From the NCBI GenBank assembly GCA_031288575.1, contig JAITRD010000277.1, forward strand, positions 1-11,162: 11,162 bases of DNA, in the 5' to 3' direction. The position numbers and the translations under genes are program-made. Origin of the DNA: Treponema sp. Its GTDB lineage: Bacteria; Spirochaetota; Spirochaetia; Treponematales; Breznakiellaceae. Below are positions 6,292-11,162 of the stretch, in pieces (within the stretch, counting starts at the first letter, position 1; every line of letters begins with the position of its first letter). The notes under the pieces are model-generated. The model saw only the letters and a list, made by a program, of their open reading frames with translations. It did no database searches and was not told the origin of the DNA.

Positions 6292-8219
6292 CCAATATGG
6301 CCCAGGAGGATCAATCGGTCCGTATTTTATCCGGGAAGGAAACCGAAGCGCTTATCGCTCAGTTTGACCGGGAATCTAATGTGCGCTCTTTTTCGGGGAT
6401 CCCCGGTTTTATTGTGAAGGGGCTGCTTCTTCTTTTTACCGCCTATGTCTTTTGGGTTACCCTTATCGTTTCCCTTCCCGAGCAGGTGCGGCGCAGCGCC
6501 TTTCTGGGGATCCTCATCTTCATCGGTTACATCCTCTATCCTGTCCGCTTTGGTAAAACAGAGCGGCAAAATTATGTGCCCTGGTACGATCTGGTATTAG
6601 GGACCCTGGGGAGCGTCGCCTTTTTTTATTATGCCGTAAATTTTCAAACCATAATAGCCAGGGCCATCATGCTCCAGCCTTTGGATGTCCTGATGGGGAT
6701 TACGGGAAGCCTGATCCTGGCGGAGCTTTGCCGGCGGGTGGTGGGAATCCCTATTTTGGTAGTGGCAGCCGGATTTATCGCCTACGCCTTTGCCGCGGGG
6801 TTTTCTCTCCGCCGGGTAGTGCATCAGCTTTTTTATACCACCGACGGCATTATCGGAACTCCCATCGGCGTTTGTTCCACCTTTATTGTGCTTTTTATAT
6901 TCCTCGCGTCCTTTTTGGAAAAATCCGGAATTGCTTCCTTTTTTATCGATCTTGCCAACTCTGTGGCGGGGTTCGCTTCCGGAGGACCCGCCAAGGTGGC
7001 GGTGATTGCCAGCGCCCTGGAGGGGATGTATTCGGGAAGTTCCGTGGCCAATACGGTGGGGAGCGGGAGCGTTACCATCCCGGTAATGAAAAAAATCGGC
7101 TATAAGCCGGAATTTGCCGCCGCCGTAGAGGCTGCCGCTTCCACGGGGGGGCAGATCATGCCCCCGATTATGGGAGCCGCCGCTTTCCTCATGGCGGAAC
7201 TTACCGGCATTCCCTACCCGGTAATCGCCGTTTCCGCCATCCTGCCGGCGGTGTTATATTTTACGGGGATCTTTCTTATGATCCACTTTGAGGCGAAAAA
7301 GCTGGGGCTCCAGGGGCTTCCCAAGGAATCCATCCCCCATTTTGGCAGGCTTCTTTTTTCCAGGGGCTACCTTTTTTTGCCGGTAATTATCCTGGTAGCC
7401 CTTATGAGCCTGGGATTTACCCCGGCCTATGCGGCCTGCTTTGCCATCCTTGCGGCGGTGGCGGTGAGCATGTTCCGGAAAGACACCCGCTTCACCCCTG
7501 TTTCTTTTCTGGACGCCTTAGGAGGCGGGGCCCGGAATACCATCGGGGTCGCCATGGCCTGCGCAATCGCCGGCATTGTGGTGGGCATTGTTTCCCTCAC
7601 CGGCCTGGGACAGGTCCTTATTTCCCTGCTCCTTATGGTGGCGAATAACAGCCTTTTCCTCGCCCTGCTCCTCACCATGATCGCCTGCCTTATCCTGGGG
7701 ATGGGAATTCCCACTACCGCAAATTATGTGATCATGGCTACTATTACCGCCCCCATTGTAATCCGTATGGGGGTTCCGGTTATGGCGGCCCATATGTTTG
7801 TGTTTTATTTTGGAATCGTGGCGGACATAACTCCCCCGGTCGCCCTTGCCGCCTATGCGGGAGCGGCCATCGCCAAAGCAAATCCCATTAAAACCGGGAT
7901 CACCGCCACCCGGCTGGCCATTACCGCTTTTATCATCCCCTATATCTTTGTATTTAATCCGGCCATGCTTTTTATTGATACCACCCCCTTTGAGGTTGTC
8001 CGGATCGTGGTCACTTCCTGCATTGGCATGTTCGGACTTGCCGTGGGCCTTGAGGGGTATATGCTGCGCCGGGTTTTTCTTGTAGAACGGCTTCTGGCTG
8101 TTGCCGGAGGGCTTTTGCTCATTGATCCGGGACTTTTAAGCGATCTTTTGGGGTTCGCTTTTATCATTCTTGTGGTGATACTCCAGCGGGTAGGCCGCGG
8201 GTCTTTCCGGTTAAAATAA
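6288..8219 (+). CDS. TRAP transporter permease, fused DctQ-DctM (4TM/12TM) subunit
   Basis: A 643-residue polytopic inner-membrane protein that moves the substrate delivered by the TAXI receptor, normally with a sodium gradient. About four hydrophobic helices in residues 40-160 correspond to the small DctQ subunit; the rest is the large DctM transport subunit. DctM signatures include 'GPAKVAVIASALEGMYSGSS' (from 233), 'STGGQIMPPIMGAAAF' (from about 285) and 'GMGIPTTANYVIMATITAP' (from about 471). The two halves of DctM repeat the 'GS/GxxIP' type pattern. Fusion of Q and M is usual for TAXI systems. AAGGAGG (6275-6281) lies six bases before ATG 6288, whose first bases overlap the DUF1850 stop. 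A second ATG at 6297 is possible but less well spaced. No T-rich terminator follows on the plus strand; the next promoter begins 11 bases after the stop. Confidence 0.94.
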   Translation: MTNMAQEDQSVRILSGKETEALIAQFDRESNVRSFSGIPGFIVKGLLLLFTAYVFWVTLIVSLPEQVRRSAFLGILIFIGYILYPVRFGKTERQNYVPWYDLVLGTLGSVAFFYYAVNFQTIIARAIMLQPLDVLMGITGSLILAELCRRVVGIPILVVAAGFIAYAFAAGFSLRRVVHQLFYTTDGIIGTPIGVCSTFIVLFIFLASFLEKSGIASFFIDLANSVAGFASGGPAKVAVIASALEGMYSGSSVANTVGSGSVTIPVMKKIGYKPEFAAAVEAAASTGGQIMPPIMGAAAFLMAELTGIPYPVIAVSAILPAVLYFTGIFLMIHFEAKKLGLQGLPKESIPHFGRLLFSRGYLFLPVIILVALMSLGFTPAYAACFAILAAVAVSMFRKDTRFTPVSFLDALGGGARNTIGVAMACAIAGIVVGIVSLTGLGQVLISLLLMVANNSLFLALLLTMIACLILGMGIPTTANYVIMATITAPIVIRMGVPVMAAHMFVFYFGIVADITPPVALAAYAGAAIAKANPIKTGITATRLAITAFIIPYIFVFNPAMLFIDTTPFEVVRIVVTSCIGMFGLAVGLEGYMLRRVFLVERLLAVAGGLLLIDPGLLSDLLGFAFIILVVILQRVGRGSFRLK

Positions 8220-8229
8220 AAAGCCCTTA

Positions 8230-8258
8230 TTGACTAAGCTTTGCTTATGGGCTATAAA
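8230..8258 (+). promoter_or_regulatory. Near-consensus sigma70 promoter of the rpsP operon
   Basis: TTGACT (8230-8235) and TATAAA (8253-8258) match the consensus at ten of twelve positions with the ideal 17-base spacer. Transcription would start near 8265. The promoter is embedded in an inverted repeat (AGCCC 8222-8226, GGGCT 8249-8253). Such strength fits a highly expressed ribosomal-protein operon. Confidence 0.8.
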
Positions 8259-8264
8259 TGAAAT

Positions 8265-8409
8265 TCACGCGCGATAACCGCGATAATAACACGTTAAGCG
8301 TTAAACGCCGGCAAACGGTTTATCCGAGCCCGGGGCGGTGTTAATTTCAGTTAATCGGATCCCTTAGGATTAAAGCGGTTTTACCCTAAGGAAAATGGAA
8401 GGAGGATCC
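8265..8409 (+). promoter_or_regulatory. Structured 5' leader of the rpsP operon
   Basis: From the predicted start to the rpsP ATG the leader is about 145 nt, with no convincing reading frame. It holds several inverted repeats: AACAC (8288-8292) with GTGTT (8338-8342), ATCCGA (8322-8327) with TCGGAT (8355-8360), and CCTTAGG (8362-8368) with CCTAAGG (8385-8391). The last is a perfect 7-bp stem ending seven bases before the AAGGAGG ribosome site. Many ribosomal operons are controlled by a product protein binding such a leader; whether S16 or L19 binds here is unknown. I do not recognise a named riboswitch. Confidence 0.45.
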
Positions 8410-8658
8410 ATGAGCGCCAGAATAAGGCTCAAAAAATTCGGTACTAAAAAGCGTCCCTATTACCGCATCGTGGTTATGGATAAACGGGCCCCCAGGGACG
8501 GGAAAACCCTTGAGGAATTAGGTTATTACCACCCTATTGAAGTGGAAGACAAGCAGATCCTTTTTGATCCGGACAAGGTCAAGAACTGGATAGAAAAGGG
8601 CGCTACCGTAAGCGATACGGTGCGCAAAATCTTGAATAAAAAGAATTTTTCCTTATAA
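8410..8658 (+). CDS. rpsP: 30S ribosomal protein S16
   Basis: An 82-residue protein of normal S16 length, a component of the small ribosomal subunit needed for 30S assembly. The N-terminus 'MSARIRLKKFGTKKRPYYRIVVMDKRAPRDGK' is diagnostic, followed by 'LGYYHPIE' and 'WIEKGATVSDTV'. An ATG at 8395 would add five residues, but the AAGGAGG ribosome site (8399-8405) lies inside that extension, and S16 proteins begin close to the RIRLKRFG motif. I therefore use ATG 8410. It is the first gene of the rpsP-khpA-rimM-trmD-rplS cluster and has a strong promoter and long leader of its own. Confidence 0.97.
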   Translation: MSARIRLKKFGTKKRPYYRIVVMDKRAPRDGKTLEELGYYHPIEVEDKQILFDPDKVKNWIEKGATVSDTVRKILNKKNFSL

Positions 8659-8793
8659 AAAAGGAAAACCTCCAGAACTTTCATTTTAGTGGTTTTACCT
8701 CCATGTTCCGGCTCTTTTGGAACCTGCCTTGAAGTAAAAGGTTTTGAGTTTTGAAAAGGGCTTGTTTTTTGATGATTTAAGGAGAAAGGATAG
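8659..8793 (+). promoter_or_regulatory. rpsP-khpA spacer with hairpins and repeated ACCTCCA
   Basis: This 135-base spacer is unusually long for an otherwise tightly packed operon. It holds a hairpin GTTCC (8705-8709) with GGAAC (8719-8723), a longer pairing AAAACC/GGTTTT around 8665-8695, and two copies of ACCTCCA (about 8668 and 8697), complementary to a Shine-Dalgarno sequence. It could be an RNA-processing or attenuation point that lets S16 be made in excess of the downstream enzymes. No good internal promoter was found. Confidence 0.3.
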
Positions 8794-9027
8794 ATGGAAA
8801 AAGATCTGGTTGAATATATTGTAAAATCCCTGGTGGATGATCCCTCCGCGGTATCGGTGAGTGTTGTTGAAGGGGAAAAGTCTACCATTTTGGAACTCCG
8901 GGTAGCCTCCGATGATATCGGCAAGGTGATTGGCAAACACGGCCGCATTGCCAAGGCTATCAGGACCGTGTTGCAGGCGGCTACCGCCAAAAGCGGCAAA
9001 CATACGGTTCTGGAGATATTGGATTAG
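8794..9027 (+). CDS. khpA: KhpA, KH-domain RNA-binding protein
   Basis: A 77-residue protein consisting of a single KH domain. The RNA-contacting GXXG loop is GKHG (residues 47-50) in 'DDIGKVIGKHGRIAKAIRTVL'. Proteins of this size and place (YlqC/KhpA) are small cytoplasmic RNA chaperones, which in other bacteria act with KhpB/Jag in post-transcriptional control of envelope and division genes. The position between rpsP and rimM is a conserved arrangement in many bacteria. Two purine stretches could serve as ribosome site: AAGGAG (8779-8784, nine bases before ATG) and AAAGGA (8785-8790, three before). Its partner KhpB is not in the window. Confidence 0.93.
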   Translation: MEKDLVEYIVKSLVDDPSAVSVSVVEGEKSTILELRVASDDIGKVIGKHGRIAKAIRTVLQAATAKSGKHTVLEILD

Positions 9028-9078
9028 GAAACTCCGGATATCCGGTCGGGTTTTCCGTATTAACTATAGGAAACTGGG

Positions 9079-9585
9079 GTGACCGACCAATTTGTGGTAG
9101 CTTTAGTGGGGGCGCCCTTTGGCCTTAAGGGGTTCGTCAAGGTTCAGTCCCTTTCCAGGGAAACGGATCATTTGAAACGCCTCCGGTCGGTAGTTCTCCG
9201 CCGGGAAAAGGCCGAAGGGCTTTATGAGGTGGAAGAAACGAGCGGGGCTTCCCGCTTTTTTTTGATGAAATTTAAGGGGATTGATACCCCGGAAGCGGCA
9301 AAAGGGCTGCAAGGGGCGGAGCTGGTAACGGACCGGGCCCACGCGGCTCCCCTCAAGGCGGGGGAATTTTATATAGAGGATCTCCGGGGGCTTGAGGTAG
9401 TTTCTGTTTCCGGCGTAGCCCTTGGCCGCGTTAGGGACGTGATTGAAGGGGGCGGGGGAGAACTGGCGGAGGTGCGGCTTCCCGGGGGGGAATTACGGCT
9501 TGTTCCTTTCCGGCAGGAATTTTTGGGGGATATTAACCTAAAAACCGGCAAGGCGGTACTCCTGAAAGAATGGATTCTGGAATGA
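9079..9585 (+). CDS. rimM: Ribosome maturation factor RimM
   Basis: A 168-residue cytoplasmic factor that helps mature the 16S rRNA 3' (head) domain of the 30S subunit through contact with S19. The N-terminal beta-barrel starts with 'ALVGAPFGLKGFVKV' (residues 8-22), the RimM signature, and the C-terminal PRC-barrel begins at 'FYIEDLRGLEV' (97-107). The length is normal. The start is GTG; no ATG fits the family N-terminus. The ribosome site is weak: AGGAAA about eight bases upstream, part of a nine-base direct repeat TAGGAAACT (9025-9033 and 9067-9075) that brackets the 51-base gap after khpA. A CCGGATATCCGG palindrome lies in the same gap (9034-9045). The stop overlaps the trmD start as ATGA. 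Confidence 0.94.
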   Translation: MTDQFVVALVGAPFGLKGFVKVQSLSRETDHLKRLRSVVLRREKAEGLYEVEETSGASRFFLMKFKGIDTPEAAKGLQGAELVTDRAHAAPLKAGEFYIEDLRGLEVVSVSGVALGRVRDVIEGGGGELAEVRLPGGELRLVPFRQEFLGDINLKTGKAVLLKEWILE

Positions 9586-10427
9586 GGTTTACGGTACTTT
9601 CCCTTTTTCCGGAGATCATCGATGTTTTTTTTTCCAGTTCCATCATGGCTAAAGCGATTGAGCGGGGGCTTCTGGAGTACCGGGGGGTTAATATCCGGGA
9701 TTTTGCCTGGGATAAGCATAGAACCTGCGACGATGCCCCCTATGGCGGCGGCCCGGGGATGCTTATGATGGCGGAACCCCTGGGACGGGCCCTGGATTCG
9801 GCGGGAGCCCGCCGCCGGAACCTTTTATCCGGGGATTTGCCGCCGGAACCAAGCCCGGCGGAGGGGGAGAGCGGCCCCGGAACAGGGCAAACCCGGCCCC
9901 GGGTGATATGCCTTTCCCCGTCGGGGCGGCCCTTTACCCAGGAGCTGGCCCGGGAGTTCTCCCGGGAAAAGGAACTCCTCCTGCTCTGCGGTCGTTATGA
10001 GGGGATCGACCAGCGGATCATCGACCTCTATGTGGACGATGAAATTTCCCTGGGGGATTATGTGTTATCCTCCGGGGAAGCGGCCGCTTTGGCCGTCATA
10101 GACGCGGTCTACCGCCTGGTGGACCGGGTGATTACTCCCGCCTCCCTGGAGGAGGAAAGTTTTGCCGGGGGATTATTGGAGTATCCCCAGTATACACGGC
10201 CCGAAGTTTATGATACCCTGAAGGTCCCTGAGATTTTGCTTTCGGGGCATCATGAAAATATACGGCGCTGGCGCCTTAAAAAACGGGTCGAAAAAACCCT
10301 GGCCCAAAGGCCAGATCTGATCCGGCGGGGAAAGGAAAGGGGCTTTTTTGATGAGGAGACCCGTAAATTTATAGAGGAACTAGAGGATGGGCCGGAAACA
10401 GCGGCGGAATCCGAGGGGGAGAAATGA
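9582..10427 (+). CDS. trmD: tRNA (guanine-N1-)-methyltransferase TrmD
   Basis: TrmD uses S-adenosylmethionine to methylate N1 of G37 next to the anticodon, preventing frameshifts. The SPOUT trefoil-knot motifs are clear: 'LLCGRYEGID' (134-143) and 'EISLGDYVLSSGE' (154-166); 'DDAPYGGGPGMLMM' (50-63) and 'YPQYTRPEV' (201-209) are also diagnostic. ATG 9582 is preferred over ATG 9570 because it gives the usual N-terminus 'MRFTVLSLFPE' and an ATGA overlap with rimM. The protein has 281 residues, longer than the typical 230-255. The excess is a Pro/Gly/Glu-rich insertion at about 75-105 before the 'VICLSP' strand, plus an acidic tail. Glu192 stands where E. coli and Haemophilus have the catalytic Asp169. 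The stop overlaps rplS as ATGA. Confidence 0.96.
   Translation: MRFTVLSLFPEIIDVFFSSSIMAKAIERGLLEYRGVNIRDFAWDKHRTCDDAPYGGGPGMLMMAEPLGRALDSAGARRRNLLSGDLPPEPSPAEGESGPGTGQTRPRVICLSPSGRPFTQELAREFSREKELLLLCGRYEGIDQRIIDLYVDDEISLGDYVLSSGEAAALAVIDAVYRLVDRVITPASLEEESFAGGLLEYPQYTRPEVYDTLKVPEILLSGHHENIRRWRLKKRVEKTLAQRPDLIRRGKERGFFDEETRKFIEELEDGPETAAESEGEK
9811..9850 (+). repeat. 12-bp direct repeat inside the trmD insertion
   Basis: GCCGCCGGAACC occurs at 9811-9822 and again at 9839-9850, 28 bases apart. A nine-base direct repeat CGGCCCCGG follows at 9872-9880 and 9894-9902, and a GGCGGG-AG-CCCGCC inverted repeat (9800-9813) precedes. All lie in the stretch that codes for the extra residues of TrmD, which suggests that the insertion grew by local duplication. 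Confidence 0.6.
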
Positions 10428-10837
10428 ACGAAATACAGGCAATTGAAGCTTCCCAGATGACAAACATACCTGGCGAATTCAAAATCGGCGATACGGTAAA
10501 GGTACATTTCAAGATTGTTGAAGGTAAAAACGAACGGATCCAGGTGTATGAAGGCCTGGTTATCGCCATGAAAAATTCTCAGGCCAGTAAGACCTTTACG
10601 GTACGGAAAAATTCCTACGGGGTCGGGGTGGAACGGATTTTCCCCTTTTATTCGCCCCGGATCGCCAAGGTAGAACTGGTCCGTCCCGGTAAGGTCCGCC
10701 GGGCAAAGCTCTATTATATCCGGAATAAAATTGGCAAGGCCGCCAAAATCAAGGAACTTATCGTCAAAAAAGGCGCCCGTTCTAAGACCGCTCCCAAAAC
10801 GGCTCCGGCCGAAGCGGCCCAGAACGCCGATACCTGA
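10424..10837 (+). CDS. rplS: 50S ribosomal protein L19
   Basis: A 137-residue protein of the large subunit, located at the interface with the 30S subunit. 'MTNIPGEFKIGDTVKVHFKIVEG', 'RIQVYEGLVIA', 'TFTVRKNSYGVGVERIFPFYSP' and 'RRAKLYYIR' follow the L19 family closely. The usual length is about 115; the last 20 or so residues form an Ala/Lys/Pro-rich tail ('KTAPKTAPAEAAQNADT') probably disordered. The ATG shares bases with the trmD stop, and a purine-rich GGGGGAG lies just upstream. Coupling to trmD suggests that the long rpsP leader or internal RNA processing must balance the amounts of enzyme and ribosomal protein. Confidence 0.97.
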   Translation: MNEIQAIEASQMTNIPGEFKIGDTVKVHFKIVEGKNERIQVYEGLVIAMKNSQASKTFTVRKNSYGVGVERIFPFYSPRIAKVELVRPGKVRRAKLYYIRNKIGKAAKIKELIVKKGARSKTAPKTAPAEAAQNADT

Positions 10838-10845
10838 GGTTTTCC

Positions 10846-11162
10846 GTGGGGCCTGTGCCTCTGGATTTTCCCGGCAGCCCCCGGCCCGTTTTCCGGGAAG
10901 GGCTCCGCCAATCCCCTGAAGGGGGAATGCCGGCAGAAATGCCGGCGCCGGGAAAACAAGAAGGCAAACCGTCCCTTCCGGTACCGGGGGAGATTCCCTT
11001 TTCCCCGGTTTCTTCAAAAGACTTAGCGTTTACCCTGGGTATCCCCCAGGACACCCTTTCTTCCCAATTAATAGCCTTTTTCCGCTATTTTTCCCTTCCC
11101 CTGGAGGGGGAAGCCTTGTCGAAACTCCGCCGGGACATCCTTCTTTTCCGGGCGGCGCTTCC
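10846..11162 (+). CDS. Unrecognised protein, N-terminal part (runs off the right edge)
   Basis: A frame with no stop codon runs from GTG 10846 to the end of the window (105 codons and two bases). The start lies eight bases after the rplS stop and six bases after a good ribosome site, GAGGT (10836-10840), which overlaps that stop; this argues for a real sixth gene of the operon. The N-terminal half is Pro/Gly-rich and low in complexity (for example 'MPAEMPAPGKQEGKP'). A better-ordered segment follows from about residue 60: 'LAFTLGIPQDTLSSQLIAFF', then 'FSLPLEGEALSKLRRDILL'. There is no signal peptide or membrane helix. I do not recognise the family. The 'LGIP...L...FF...LPL' spacing recalls helical repeats in hook-length-control-like and other spirochaete hypothetical proteins, but this is a weak impression. 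Confidence 0.68.
   Translation, partial: MGPVPLDFPGSPRPVFREGLRQSPEGGMPAEMPAPGKQEGKPSLPVPGEIPFSPVSSKDLAFTLGIPQDTLSSQLIAFFRYFSLPLEGEALSKLRRDILLFRAAL

Noticed and set aside
8220..8258. AGCCC/GGGCT hairpin as terminator of the TRAP permease gene
   Set aside because: On the plus strand it is followed by ATAAATG rather than a T run, and the same bases form a much better promoter. The T-rich side lies on the minus strand, where no gene ends.
9034..9045. CCGGATATCCGG palindrome in the khpA-rimM gap as a terminator
   Set aside because: As RNA it forms only a 4-bp stem with a four-base loop and lacks a T run; termination inside this operon would also be unexpected.
10155..10160. TrmD has Glu192 where E. 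coli and Haemophilus have the catalytic Asp169
   Set aside because: The surrounding 'ESF...GLLEYPQYTRPEV' segment is otherwise standard, and from memory Glu occurs here in other TrmD proteins, so I do not read it as loss of activity.
10250..11017. 255-codon open frame on the minus strand across trmD, rplS and the last gene
   Set aside because: It overlaps three plus-strand coding frames, two of them certain, and its translation resembles no protein family.

Overview
The window looks like chromosomal DNA from a spirochaete of the Treponema group, possibly a gut-associated treponeme. The reasons are the gene order rpsP-khpA-rimM-trmD-rplS with an unrecognised gene after rplS, a TAXI-type TRAP transporter, and a GC-rich gram-negative style gene set. 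This placement is inference from gene content, not from a marker search. No tRNA, rRNA, CRISPR array, phage gene or transposase is visible.

Left part (1-2249). The 3' end of a pbpC-type peptidoglycan synthase gene enters from the left and converges on metA, which lies on the minus strand. MetA carries Glu at position 111, the residue associated with acetyl-CoA use, so the enzyme is probably a homoserine O-acetyltransferase. Upstream of metA, also on the minus strand, is a UPF0303 / GlcG-HbpS-like gene. Two terminator-like hairpins separate the two, and metA appears to have its own extended -10 promoter placed so close to the ATG that the mRNA may be leaderless.

Centre (2353-8219). A divergent cytoplasmic family 3 glycoside hydrolase (beta-xylosidase/beta-glucosidase type) ends at a strong intrinsic terminator. 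A 342-base gene-free stretch follows, rich in nested repeats. It includes a possible MITE-like element of about 118 bp with 18-bp inverted ends and a 10-bp flanking direct repeat. A sigma70-like promoter and a palindromic operator candidate then precede a three-gene TRAP-TAXI uptake operon: periplasmic binding protein, DUF1850 membrane-anchored protein, and fused DctQ-DctM permease.

Right part (8220-11162). A near-consensus promoter (TTGACT, 17 bp, TATAAA) drives a ribosome/translation operon: S16, the KH RNA-binding protein KhpA, the 16S maturation factor RimM, the tRNA m1G37 methyltransferase TrmD, and L19. RimM/TrmD and TrmD/L19 are joined by ATGA overlaps. A sixth gene starts 8 bases after rplS and runs off the right edge; I do not recognise its product. 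The leader before rpsP is about 145 nt and contains several inverted repeats.

Most of the window is ordinary housekeeping and nutrient-uptake DNA. The parts most worth a second look are the 4441-4784 repeat/regulatory stretch, the rpsP leader, the leaderless metA start, the repeat-built insertion in trmD and the truncated last gene. I see no convincing evidence of a wholly new multi-gene system.
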